NCBI RefSeq assembly: GCF_033547095.1
Contig: NZ_CP137852.1
Location: forward strand, 186,001 to 250,000
Direction: 5' to 3'
DNA length: 64,000 nt
Source of the DNA: Sediminicoccus rosea
GTDB taxonomy: Bacteria > Pseudomonadota > Alphaproteobacteria > Acetobacterales > Acetobacteraceae
Both the position numbers and the translations under genes were made by a program. Shown piece by piece: positions 25,710 through 32,997 of this stretch. The notes beneath the pieces are model-generated. The model had not been told where the DNA came from and did no database searches. It was given only the letters and a program-made list of their open reading frames with translations. Position 1 is the stretch's first letter. The number at the start of each line of letters is the position of its first letter.

Positions 25710-27047
25710 ATGATGATCAACCGCAGCGGCGGCCGCGCGTGCCGCGAGATCACGCCCGAGGCGGCGGCGGCCCTGGTGAAGTCCGGTGACTGGCTGGACT
25801 ATGGGGCCACCTTCAACCAGCCCGACGCCTTCGACCGCGCATTGGCCGCACGCAAGGACGCGCTGTACGACGTCAGCATCCGCAACTGCCTCAGCATGCG
25901 CCCGCGCGCCACGCTGGAAGCCGACCCCGAGCGCAGGCACTTCGCCTTCTACAACTGGCATTTCTCCGGCTATGACCGGAAGAAGCACGATGCCGGCCTC
26001 TGCCACTACATCCCCTGCCATCTGGGCGAGATCCCCGACTACTACCGCCGCTTCATCGAGCGCGTGGACATCGCCATCCTCAAGGCCGCGCCCATGGATG
26101 CGGAGGGGTATTTCAACCTCGGCCCCGTCAGCATCTGGCACCCGGCGGTGGTGGAGCGTGCAACGACGCTCATCCTCGAGATCACGCCCGACATGCCGCC
26201 CGTGGTAGGCACGCATGTGCGCGTGCATCGCGACCAGGTGGACTACCTGATCCAGGGCGACGACACGCCCATGCCGGAACTGCCCAACGCCGAGGCGAGC
26301 GAGGTGGATCGCGCGGTCGCGCGCCTCATCGCCACCGAGATCGAGGATGGCGCCTGCCTCCAGGTCGGCATCGGCGGCATGCCCAATGCGGTGACCACGC
26401 TGCTGCTGGAATCCAACGTGAAGGACCTCGGCGTCCATACCGAGATGCTGAATGACGGGCTGATCGAACTCTATCGCGCGGGGCGCGTCAGCGGCGGGCG
26501 CAAGGCGACGGACCAGGGCCTCGTCACCTACAGCTTCTGCCTGGGCAGCCGCGCCAGCTACGACACGCTCCGGCACAATGACGACTTCCTGTGCCGCCCG
26601 GTGGATGACACCAACATGCCCGACATCATCGCCCGCAATGACCGGGTGGTGGCGATCAACAACACCACCCAGCTCGACCTCCAGGGCCAGGCGGCGTCGG
26701 AATCCGATGGGCACCGGCACATCAGCGGCACGGGCGGGCAGTCGCAATTCGTGCGCGGCGCCTATGCGTCGAAGGGCGGGAAATCCTTCATCTGCCTCGC
26801 CTCCACCTATGAGCGGCACGGAAGCCGCCGCAGCCGCATCGTGCTGGACCTGACGCCCGGCAACATCGTCACCACGCCGCGCTCGGACCAGATGTTCGTC
26901 GTCACCGAATACGGGATGGTGAACCTGAAGGGCCGCTCGGTGCCGGAGCGTGCCAGGGCCATCATCGGCCTCGCGCACCCCGACTACCGGGAGGAGCTGG
27001 CGCGCGAGGCGCGGGCGCGGCGGATCGTGCCGGCCCATTTCCTATGA
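25710..27047 (+). CDS. Acetyl-CoA hydrolase/transferase family CoA-transferase
   Basis: This 445-residue protein resembles the Cat1/Cat2/ScpC group. It has QVGIGGMPNAVTTLL (CoA-binding glycine loop), the probable catalytic glutamate in LGVHTEMLNDGL, and the late GTGGQSQFVRGAYASKGGKS and VVTEYGMVNLKGRS motifs. It would move CoA between short-chain acids, for example acetate, propionate, succinate or 4-hydroxybutyrate. The ATG follows an AAGGGAG ribosome-binding site seven bases after the previous stop. The HTEMLNDG context is closest to 4-hydroxybutyrate CoA-transferase, but I would not fix the substrate. Confidence 0.88.
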   Translation: MMINRSGGRACREITPEAAAALVKSGDWLDYGATFNQPDAFDRALAARKDALYDVSIRNCLSMRPRATLEADPERRHFAFYNWHFSGYDRKKHDAGLCHYIPCHLGEIPDYYRRFIERVDIAILKAAPMDAEGYFNLGPVSIWHPAVVERATTLILEITPDMPPVVGTHVRVHRDQVDYLIQGDDTPMPELPNAEASEVDRAVARLIATEIEDGACLQVGIGGMPNAVTTLLLESNVKDLGVHTEMLNDGLIELYRAGRVSGGRKATDQGLVTYSFCLGSRASYDTLRHNDDFLCRPVDDTNMPDIIARNDRVVAINNTTQLDLQGQAASESDGHRHISGTGGQSQFVRGAYASKGGKSFICLASTYERHGSRRSRIVLDLTPGNIVTTPRSDQMFVVTEYGMVNLKGRSVPERARAIIGLAHPDYREELAREARARRIVPAHFL

Positions 27048-27111
27048 AGGGGGCCGATTGACGCTCAGCCCCGGCGGGCGGAAAAGCGCGCCATCGTTCA
27101 GGAGAACCACC

Positions 27112-27828
27112 ATGGCGCTTTCCGCCGAGACCAAGGCCAAGCTCGAGAAGATCACCACCGCGACGCTGACGACGGTGCTGCTGAAGAAGGGTCTGCGCAA
27201 CGTCTGGATGCGCAAGGCCGCCCCCTTCACGCCGGCCGCGCAGAATGTCCGCCTGGTGGGCGAGGCCTTCACGCTGCGCTTCGTCCCCGCCCGCGAGGAC
27301 CTCGCCACCCCCGCCTCCTGGTCCAGCCCGATCAGCACGCGCGCGGCCATCGAGGCGATGCCCGAGGGCGTGATCGCCGTCGCCGACGCCATGGGTGTCA
27401 GCGATGCCGGCATCTTCGGCGACATCCTCTGCGCGCGGCTGGCCAAGCGCGGCGTGACGGCGCTGGTCACCGATGGCGCGGTGCGTGACGTGGCGGGCGT
27501 GAACGGCACGGGCCTGCCGGTCTGGTGCGCCGGCGGCGCGGCGCCCCCCTCCGTCGCCGGCCTCACCTTCGTCTCCTGGCAGGAGCCGATCGGCTGCGGC
27601 GGCGTCGCCGTCTTCCCCGGCGATGTCGTGGTCTGCGACGCCGATGGCTGCGTGCTCATCCCGAAGGACATGGTGGACGCCGTGACCGAGGAGAGCGTGG
27701 AGCAGGAGCGCCTGGAAGGCTGGATCATGAAGCAGGTGGATGCCGGCATGGCGCTGCCTGGCCTCTACCCGGCCAATGCCGAGAACAAGGCGCGCTACGA
27801 GGCCGACAAGGCCGCCGGCCGCGCCTGA
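27112..27828 (+). CDS. RraA-like protein / HMG aldolase family
   Basis: This 238-residue protein has the RraA/4-hydroxy-4-methyl-2-oxoglutarate aldolase fold: an N-terminal helix (KITTATLTTVLLKKGLRN), GVIAVADAMGVSDAGIFGDILCARLAKRG with the metal/pyruvate-binding glycines, and TDGAVRDVAGV, where arginine and aspartate are catalytic in the aldolase. Members are aldolases, oxaloacetate decarboxylases or RNase E inhibitors; the intact TDGxxRD suggests an enzyme. AGGAG precedes the ATG at 27112. It follows the CoA-transferase gene by 64 bases and is followed by a strong terminator. Confidence 0.88.
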   Translation: MALSAETKAKLEKITTATLTTVLLKKGLRNVWMRKAAPFTPAAQNVRLVGEAFTLRFVPAREDLATPASWSSPISTRAAIEAMPEGVIAVADAMGVSDAGIFGDILCARLAKRGVTALVTDGAVRDVAGVNGTGLPVWCAGGAAPPSVAGLTFVSWQEPIGCGGVAVFPGDVVVCDADGCVLIPKDMVDAVTEESVEQERLEGWIMKQVDAGMALPGLYPANAENKARYEADKAAGRA

Positions 27829-27837
27829 GACGGGCAG

Positions 27838-27864
27838 GACGCGGGCCCGGCGGGGGCCCGCGTC
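27838..27864 (+). terminator. Hairpin terminator
   Basis: An 11-bp GC-rich stem (arms GACGCGGGCCC and GGGCCCGCGTC) with a five-base loop begins nine bases after the RraA-like stop. A C-tract rather than a T-tract follows, so it is a strong pausing hairpin, probably the end of the preceding operon. Confidence 0.65.
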
Positions 27865-27945
27865 ACCCCCCCTGTTTGGGGGTCTTGCGGAGCGGTGCCG
27901 CCGTTTTACAGTCGCGTTGCAACCCCGTCAGGAACGGACTTTGTG

Positions 27946-28314
27946 ATGCGCTTCCTTCTGGCCCCCGCCCTGCTCGCCACCGGCCTCCTGCTCGGGGCCT
28001 GCACGCCCGATGCGCGCCAGCCCGTCACCACGGGGTCGGCCGTGTGCGACACGAGCATGCGCTTCGTGAACAACTCCTCCAACACGGTGCTGAGCCTCTA
28101 CTACAGTCCCTCCTCCACCAGCGGCTGGGGGCCGGACCGGCTGGGCGCGAATGTGATGCGCCCGGGGCAGACCTCCGCGGTGCGCCTCGCCAATCCGGGG
28201 AATTATGATTTCCGCGTGGTCTGGGACAATGGGCGCTCGGCCGAGGTCCGGCAGGTGAATGTGTGCCGCGCGGCGCGGATCACCGTCACCAATGCGGGGC
28301 TGCGCGTCAGCTGA
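27946..28314 (+). CDS. Small lipoprotein, paralogue of the next gene
   Basis: This 122-residue protein has a lipoprotein signal with lipobox LLGAC (cysteine 19). The mature part is beta-rich and contains VNNSSNTVLSLYYSPSS, SGWGPDRLG, RLANPGNYDFRVVWDNGR and a closing AARITVTNAGLRV. I do not recognise a named domain. It aligns by eye over its whole mature length with the protein at 28387-28740, including two cysteines that could form a disulphide. It probably sits in the periplasm, anchored to a membrane. The ATG at 27946 follows CAGGAACGGAC; the longer upstream frame has no support. Confidence 0.75.
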   Translation: MRFLLAPALLATGLLLGACTPDARQPVTTGSAVCDTSMRFVNNSSNTVLSLYYSPSSTSGWGPDRLGANVMRPGQTSAVRLANPGNYDFRVVWDNGRSAEVRQVNVCRAARITVTNAGLRVS

Positions 28315-28342
28315 GCAAGCCGCAAGGCCTTGCCGGTCCAGC

Positions 28343-28373
28343 GTGAATCATCTCAAATCGCGAGACGATTCAC
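28343..28373. repeat. Inverted repeat between paralogues
   Basis: Arms GTGAATCATCTC and GAGACGATTCAC pair over 12 bp with one mismatch around a seven-base loop. The hairpin lies between the two paralogous exported-protein genes, 13 bases before the second ATG, so it could terminate or attenuate transcription or block the ribosome-binding site. Confidence 0.5.
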
Positions 28374-28386
28374 GAATGGAAATGCC

Positions 28387-28740
28387 ATGTTCTCGCGCGC
28401 TGCGCTGCTTGCCCTTACCGCCGCCCTTCCCCTCCTGGCGGTGGCTTCCCCAGCCGCGCAGGCGCAGCGCTGCGACACCAACATCCGTGTCACGAACGAG
28501 TCGTCGAGCATCGTGACCGGGATCTACTACAACCCGACCGGCAACCGGAGCTGGGGCACGAACCGGCTCGGCACCGCCGAGGTGTTCCCGCGGCGGAGCG
28601 TGCGTTTCCGCCTGGCCAATGAAGTGCCCTATGATTTCCGCATCGTTTGGATCACCTCGGCAACGGACGAGCTGCGCAACGTGGATATCTGCCGGATCAG
28701 CGAGGTCGTCATCACGGACCGGGGCATGCGTGTCCGCTGA
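28387..28740 (+). CDS. Small exported protein, paralogue of upstream lipoprotein
   Basis: This 117-residue protein has a Sec signal peptide (MFSRAALLALTAALPLLAVA, cut near AQAQR) but no lipobox. The mature part repeats the pattern of the upstream lipoprotein: VTNESSSIVTGIYYNPTG, SWGTNRLG, RLANEVPYDFRIVW, DICRISEVVITDRGMRV. Two cysteines are conserved between the two. The genes probably arose by tandem duplication, and one copy changed its anchoring. Function is unknown. The stop overlaps the start of the thioesterase gene by about ten bases. Confidence 0.75.
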   Translation: MFSRAALLALTAALPLLAVASPAAQAQRCDTNIRVTNESSSIVTGIYYNPTGNRSWGTNRLGTAEVFPRRSVRFRLANEVPYDFRIVWITSATDELRNVDICRISEVVITDRGMRVR

Positions 28741-29131
28741 TTTCCCCTTCTGGACGGAAGAGAAGCTCCGCATCCAGGACACCGACCTGAACGGTCATGT
28801 GAACAACGCCTCCATCGCGGCGCTGTGCGAGGCCGGGCGCGGCGAAATCATCAGCGCCGTCGCCGGCATCCCGCGCGAACGGCCGCTCGCTTCCGCGCTG
28901 CGCCGCGTCACGATCGACTACCTGGCGGAGGTGCATTACCCGGGCGTGGTCCGCATCGGCTGCCGGATCGCGAAGGTGGGCAACACTTCCATCACCATCG
29001 CGCAGTCGCTCTTCGAGGGCGGCCGCTGCTTCGCGACGGCCGAGAGTGTGATCGTCTTCACCGACCGCACGACGCGGCGCCCCGCTCCGATGCCGGAGGC
29101 GTGGCGCGAAGGATTCGCGCGGCTGGGTTAG
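28730..29131 (+). CDS. Hotdog-fold acyl-CoA thioesterase (4HBT type)
   Basis: This 133-residue protein has the hotdog thioesterase pattern: RIQDTDLNGHVNNASIAALCEAGR, where the aspartate and the NGHVNN loop match the catalytic segment of 4-hydroxybenzoyl-CoA-type enzymes, then RVTIDYLAEVHYPGVVRIGCRI and a C-terminal beta hairpin. It hydrolyses an acyl-CoA. GTG 28730 is taken as start because it follows GGACCGGGG and overlaps the preceding stop; an upstream start would fall inside the neighbour. A second, unrelated-branch thioesterase lies at 30213-30647. Confidence 0.85.
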   Translation: MSADFPFWTEEKLRIQDTDLNGHVNNASIAALCEAGRGEIISAVAGIPRERPLASALRRVTIDYLAEVHYPGVVRIGCRIAKVGNTSITIAQSLFEGGRCFATAESVIVFTDRTTRRPAPMPEAWREGFARLG

Positions 29132-29175
29132 ACCACGCTGCGGTCACGCCGCATGGTGCAGCCCTGGCTGAGAGG

Positions 29176-29214
29176 ATGATGCAGCGTTGCGGCGACCCCG
29201 CCTCAACGCATCAT
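29176..29214. terminator. Bidirectional terminator hairpin
   Basis: A nested stem formed by ATGAT/ATCAT, GCGTTG/CAACGC and GGCG/CGCC, with a three-base bulge on the left arm, separates the convergent thioesterase and asparaginase genes. It is the likely shared transcript end. Confidence 0.65.
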
Positions 29215-29217
29215 GCC

Positions 29218-30216
29218 CTAGTATTCCGCGAAGATCCGGTTCAGCTCCGCGCGGTCCTTCGTCACGGTCAGGCCCAGCATCAGCAGGATGCGCGCCTTCT
29301 GCGGGTTCAGGTTGTCGGCGTTGAGGAACCCCGCCTCCTGCATCCGCGTCGTGTAGAACATGCGGCCCGAACCCGCGCGCGTGCTGGCGGCGATGGGCGT
29401 GCCGGCGGCCATCGCGGCCGTCATCGCCTCACCCAGGGCCGGAGTCACGAAGCTCGGCGCGAAGCCGGCGGAGACGAGGCCCTGCGCGCCGGCGGCGATG
29501 AAGGCCTCGACGGCCGCGCCATCGGCGCCGGCGTAGCAATAGACGATGTCCACGCGCGGCAGGGTGGCCAGGCCGCGCACATCGAACTCCGTCTCGCGGC
29601 CGAGCTTGCGCAGCGGGCGGCGATACCAGGCGATGGCATCGGCATCGGCGTGGCCGAGGCAGCCGAAATCCGGGCTGCGGAAGGTCTGCAGGCGGGAGGT
29701 GCTGGTCTTCGTCACCTCGCGCGCCGCATGGATCTCGTCATTCAGCAGGACCAGCGCGCCGAGGCCGCGCGCCCGCTTGTCACCCGCCACGCGGCAGGCA
29801 TTGGCGAGGTTCATGCCCGCGTCTGAGGACAGGCCCGAGGAAGGCCGCTGCGCGCCGACCAGCACGACCGGCACCTCCACCTTCACCGTCAGCGAGAGGA
29901 AATAGGCCGTCTCCTCCAGCGTCGCGGTGCCATGGGTGATCACGATGCCGTCGAGGTTCGGGATCTCGGCCACCACCTGGTCGCAGAGGCGCACCAGTTC
30001 CAGCCATTCCTTGGGGCCGAGCGCGGTGGAGGGCACGGCCGCGTATTTCACCGCGACCACCTCGGCCACCTCATGCACCTGCGGCCAATAGGCCAGCAGC
30101 TGCTCGGCATCCATCACCTTGCCCAGCGTCGCGTAGTCCGCGATGTCGAAGGGCCCGCGGCCGAGCGAGCCGATGGTGCCGCCGGTGCCGATCAGCGCGA
30201 TTTTGGGCTTGGTCAC
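29218..30216 (-). CDS. L-asparaginase family amidohydrolase
   Basis: This 332-residue protein has both threonine signatures of bacterial asparaginases: IALIGTGGTIGS at residues 6-17 and IVITHGTATLEETAYFL near 94-110, the latter carrying the T-D/A-E/K relay. It lacks a signal peptide, so it should be cytoplasmic. The start is a GTG at 30216 that overlaps the stop of the thioesterase gene. It is therefore the last member of a coupled set of four genes that begins with the alpha-oxoamine synthase. Whether it only degrades asparagine or acts on an amide of the lipid pathway is open. Confidence 0.9.
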   Translation of the reverse strand: MTKPKIALIGTGGTIGSLGRGPFDIADYATLGKVMDAEQLLAYWPQVHEVAEVVAVKYAAVPSTALGPKEWLELVRLCDQVVAEIPNLDGIVITHGTATLEETAYFLSLTVKVEVPVVLVGAQRPSSGLSSDAGMNLANACRVAGDKRARGLGALVLLNDEIHAAREVTKTSTSRLQTFRSPDFGCLGHADADAIAWYRRPLRKLGRETEFDVRGLATLPRVDIVYCYAGADGAAVEAFIAAGAQGLVSAGFAPSFVTPALGEAMTAAMAAGTPIAASTRAGSGRMFYTTRMQEAGFLNADNLNPQKARILLMLGLTVTKDRAELNRIFAEY

Positions 30217-30647
30217 TTGGCGGGCTTCCTCTCGATGATGGAGGTGGTGAGGCGGGAGACGCAGAACAGCTCGCCATCGTCGCGGCGCAGCTCGATGTTC
30301 CAGACATGCACGCTGCGGCCGATCCGCACCGGCGTGCAGAGGCCGAAGGCGCGGCCGCCCTTGGGCAGCGGGCGCAGGTGGTTGGCGTTGATCTCGAGGC
30401 CGACGGCCATGAAGCCCGGCTCGCAGGCCATCATGGAGGCGACGCTGCCCAGCGTCTCGGCCAGCACGACGGAGACGCCGCCATGGATGATGCCGAAGGG
30501 CTGCACATGGCGCTCATCCACCGGCATCTCGCCGCGCAGGAAGTCCGGGCCGATCTCGGTGATGCGGATGTCGAGCAGGCCGTTGACCGAGCCATGGGCG
30601 CGGCTGTGGATTTCCTCGGGCGTGGTGTGCTGGCGCCAGATGCTCAA
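30213..30647 (-). CDS. PaaI-type hotdog thioesterase
   Basis: This 144-residue protein has the PaaI/YdiI pattern: MPVDERHVQPFGIIHGGVSVVLAETLGS, with the HGG loop and the glutamate on the following helix that acts in catalysis, then GLEINANHLRP. It would hydrolyse an acyl-CoA or acyl-carrier-protein thioester in the cytoplasm. No ATG fits; TTG 30647 overlaps the stop of the CDP-alcohol phosphotransferase gene (TTGA) and starts the protein at SIWRQHTTPEE. In a cluster whose synthase has no thioesterase domain it could edit stalled chains or recycle CoA esters. Confidence 0.85.
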   Translation of the reverse strand: MSIWRQHTTPEEIHSRAHGSVNGLLDIRITEIGPDFLRGEMPVDERHVQPFGIIHGGVSVVLAETLGSVASMMACEPGFMAVGLEINANHLRPLPKGGRAFGLCTPVRIGRSVHVWNIELRRDDGELFCVSRLTTSIIERKPAK

Positions 30648-31354
30648 TCTTCCGTCCTTTCCGCTTCGGCCCCGCTGCGCGCCTGGCGCGCGTGCCGCTG
30701 GTCGGCCAGGCCGGCGCTGCGGATGTCGCGACGCAGGACGAAGCCGAAATTCACCAGCATGATGCCGGCCCACAACAGCGAAAGGCAATCCAGCACGGAC
30801 AGGCCGATGCCGGGCACCACCGCCAGGAAGACCCCCGGCAGCAGGTAGAGGAGCACGGCGAGTCCCATGAAGCAGACGCGCAGTTCGGTCGTGCCCACCG
30901 CGTCCAGCGCCAGGCTGTGCACGCCGCTGATCAGCATGCGCGCGAGCGCGAGGTTGCTCAGCAGCATGTAGAGCGAGAGCAGGATGAAGGGGATGGGCAG
31001 CGAGACGAGGCCGGAGGCGGCGAAGCCCAGCGCCACCAGCGTATAGGCGATGAGGTCCACGCCATTGTCGAGGACGAAGCCCTGCACCTTCCGCTCGATC
31101 CGGCGGTGGCGGGCTACCTTGCCGTCCAGCGAATCCCCCAGCCAGTTCAGCCCGAAGCCGAGGAAGACGAGGAAGACCGAGAACAGGCTGGACAGGCCGA
31201 GCGCGAATCCCACCGCGACCAGGACGGCGCCGAAGATGCCGAGGCCGGTGAGGGTGTCGGGCCCGATGCTGGCCGGCACGCGATGCACCATCGCGTCGAG
31301 CAGGCGCGCCTCAGGCTTGGCAAGCCAGCCGCCATTCACGCGACGGGGAATCAC
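30644..31354 (-). CDS. CDP-alcohol phosphatidyltransferase family protein
   Basis: This 236-residue membrane protein has about six hydrophobic segments and the CDP-alcohol phosphotransferase signature. D74 and D77-G78 are followed by A81-R82, then nine residues, G92, three residues, D96, three residues, D100. Most family members have eight residues between AR and G, so this belongs to a variant branch. The family transfers a phospho-head group from a CDP-alcohol to an acceptor hydroxyl, or a CDP-lipid to an alcohol. GTG 31354 overlaps the stop of the oxoamine synthase gene. I infer it adds a phosphate-containing head group to the cluster's lipid. Confidence 0.88.
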   Translation of the reverse strand: MIPRRVNGGWLAKPEARLLDAMVHRVPASIGPDTLTGLGIFGAVLVAVGFALGLSSLFSVFLVFLGFGLNWLGDSLDGKVARHRRIERKVQGFVLDNGVDLIAYTLVALGFAASGLVSLPIPFILLSLYMLLSNLALARMLISGVHSLALDAVGTTELRVCFMGLAVLLYLLPGVFLAVVPGIGLSVLDCLSLLWAGIMLVNFGFVLRRDIRSAGLADQRHARQARSGAEAERTED

Positions 31355-32700
31355 GACCGATCGAGGATCGTCGTGACAGCGTCGAGGGCGGTGTCGATCT
31401 GGGCACGCTCATGCGCCGCCGAGAGGAAGAAGCGCAGCCGCGAGGTGCCCTTGGGCACGCCGGGGGAGGTGACGGGGAAACTGTAGACCCCCATCCGCTC
31501 CAGCTCCTGCGCCATGGCGAAGGTGCGGATATCGGTGCCGAGGATGATGGGGGTCACGCCAAAGCCCCAGCTCGGCCCCACATCCAGGCCGCGGGCGCGG
31601 GCGCCAGCAACGAAATAGGCGCCATTGGCCTGCAGCGCGGCCACGCGCTCCGGCTCGCGCCGCATGATCTCGAGCGCCTTGAGCGAGGCGGCGGCGACCG
31701 GGGCGGGCATGCCCACGCTGTAGACCATGCCGGGGGCGCGGGCCTTGAGGATGTCGATCAGCACCTGGCTGCCGCAGACATACCCGCCGCAGCCGACGAG
31801 CGCCTTCGAGAGCGTGCCGAACCAGATGTCCACCCGGTTCGGATCAATGCCGCTGTGCTCGGCGATGCCGCGCCCGGTGGCGCCGATCACGCCCAGCGAA
31901 TGCGCCTCATCCACCATCAGCCAGGCCTGGAAGCGCTCCTTGATCTCGACGAGGCGGAACATGTCCGGCCCGTCGCCATCCATGGAGAAGAGGCCCTCGG
32001 TCACGATCAGCACGCGCTCGAAGAGGTGGCGCGTCAGCGTCAGGTAGTTCTCGAGGTCATCCAGGTCATTGTGGCGGAAGGATTTGCGCTGGCAGCGCGC
32101 ACCCTGGGCACCGACCACCACGCAATTGTGGATCAGCGCGTCATGGATGATGAGGTCCTTGGGGCCGAGGATCGTCTCGATGACGGAGGCCGCAGTGGCA
32201 TGGCCGCTGACGAAGAGCGCGCCGGCCTCGGCCTCATAGACCTCGGCCAGGGCGGCTTCGAGGGCGCGATGCACCGGCCGCTCGCCCGAGGTGATGCGGC
32301 TGGCCGAGACGCTGGTCCCGTAGCGGCGCGCGGCCTCCTCATGGGCGGCGAGGACTTCCGGGTGGCCGTTCAGCGCCAGGTAGTCATAGCTCGAGAAATT
32401 CAGCAATTCCCGCCCGTTGATCGAGGTCCGGGTGGCGGCGCGGCCGTCATGCACGCGGTAATAGGGATTGGTGAAGCCGAGCGCGGGGCCGACCTGCCGC
32501 TCCATCAGGATCTCGCGATAGGCGGGCAGGCTCTCGAAGGAGAGATCATGCTTGGGTGCGTCTTGGCGCAGGGCCCGGGCGCGCGGCTGCCGGCGGTCAG
32601 CGACCAGATTGGACGGAATCTCGGCGGCAGGGACGGGCGTCGCGGCCTCGCGGCCAAGGCCCGCCACATCCAGTTCCGTCGGAGTCAGCCTCAAATTCAT
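31351..32700 (-). CDS. Alpha-oxoamine synthase (serine palmitoyltransferase-like)
   Basis: This 449-residue PLP enzyme belongs to the family of serine palmitoyltransferase, KBL, BioF and HemA. It has the cofactor-stacking histidine 191 in ALIHNCVV, DEAHS at 264-268, and the Schiff-base lysine 299 in FGTLSKALVGCGG. It condenses an acyl thioester with an amino acid, losing CO2, to give an alpha-amino ketone. The first 65 residues are longer than in BioF and may dock a carrier protein. It is followed by three overlapping genes. With a thioesterase-less reducing PKS next to it, it is the probable chain-releasing enzyme. The amino acid (serine, glycine or alanine) cannot be told. Confidence 0.9.
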   Translation of the reverse strand: MNLRLTPTELDVAGLGREAATPVPAAEIPSNLVADRRQPRARALRQDAPKHDLSFESLPAYREILMERQVGPALGFTNPYYRVHDGRAATRTSINGRELLNFSSYDYLALNGHPEVLAAHEEAARRYGTSVSASRITSGERPVHRALEAALAEVYEAEAGALFVSGHATAASVIETILGPKDLIIHDALIHNCVVVGAQGARCQRKSFRHNDLDDLENYLTLTRHLFERVLIVTEGLFSMDGDGPDMFRLVEIKERFQAWLMVDEAHSLGVIGATGRGIAEHSGIDPNRVDIWFGTLSKALVGCGGYVCGSQVLIDILKARAPGMVYSVGMPAPVAAASLKALEIMRREPERVAALQANGAYFVAGARARGLDVGPSWGFGVTPIILGTDIRTFAMAQELERMGVYSFPVTSPGVPKGTSRLRFFLSAAHERAQIDTALDAVTTILDRS

Positions 32701-32997
32701 CGGCCCGCCATCTCGTCACACGTGTTTACTATATCGGAGCTGTTCTGAACCGGAAGTGAACCGTGCTTCCGCCAGGGTAATGAAATTGTCAAAGCACTTC
32801 CTGAACTTACACAAGATTTATCCGCTTTCCGAGATTCCGCCAAGGTCTTGAGGAGCCGCCTTATCCAAGGATCCAGCCGATTCTGCACAACGATGCTGCA
32901 GAGCAATACAAAAGGATGGGCAGCCCCCCAGCTGAGCCGCGCACCTGAAAAACATCGCGTGTGCGCTTTTTTGGAGCGGTCTGACGAGCGGTCTCTA
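32701..32997. promoter_or_regulatory. Lower-GC intergenic region, oxoamine synthase promoter
   Basis: No gene is supported here. The region is clearly AT-richer than its surroundings and should carry the leftward promoter of the oxoamine synthase operon. On the minus strand TATAGT (32733-32728) is a possible -10. Small palindromes that could be operators are ACACGTGT (32718-32725), GTTCTGAAC (32742-32750) and TCTGCA/TGCAGA (32882-32887 and 32897-32902). The part next to 32998 has T-runs but no convincing terminator hairpin for the PKS gene. Confidence 0.45.

Noticed and set aside
31351-32700. Housekeeping 2-amino-3-ketobutyrate ligase or BioF
   Set aside because: No threonine dehydrogenase or biotin genes are near, the N-terminus is extended and the gene is coupled to a CDP-alcohol phosphotransferase; still, only an assay can settle the acyl donor.
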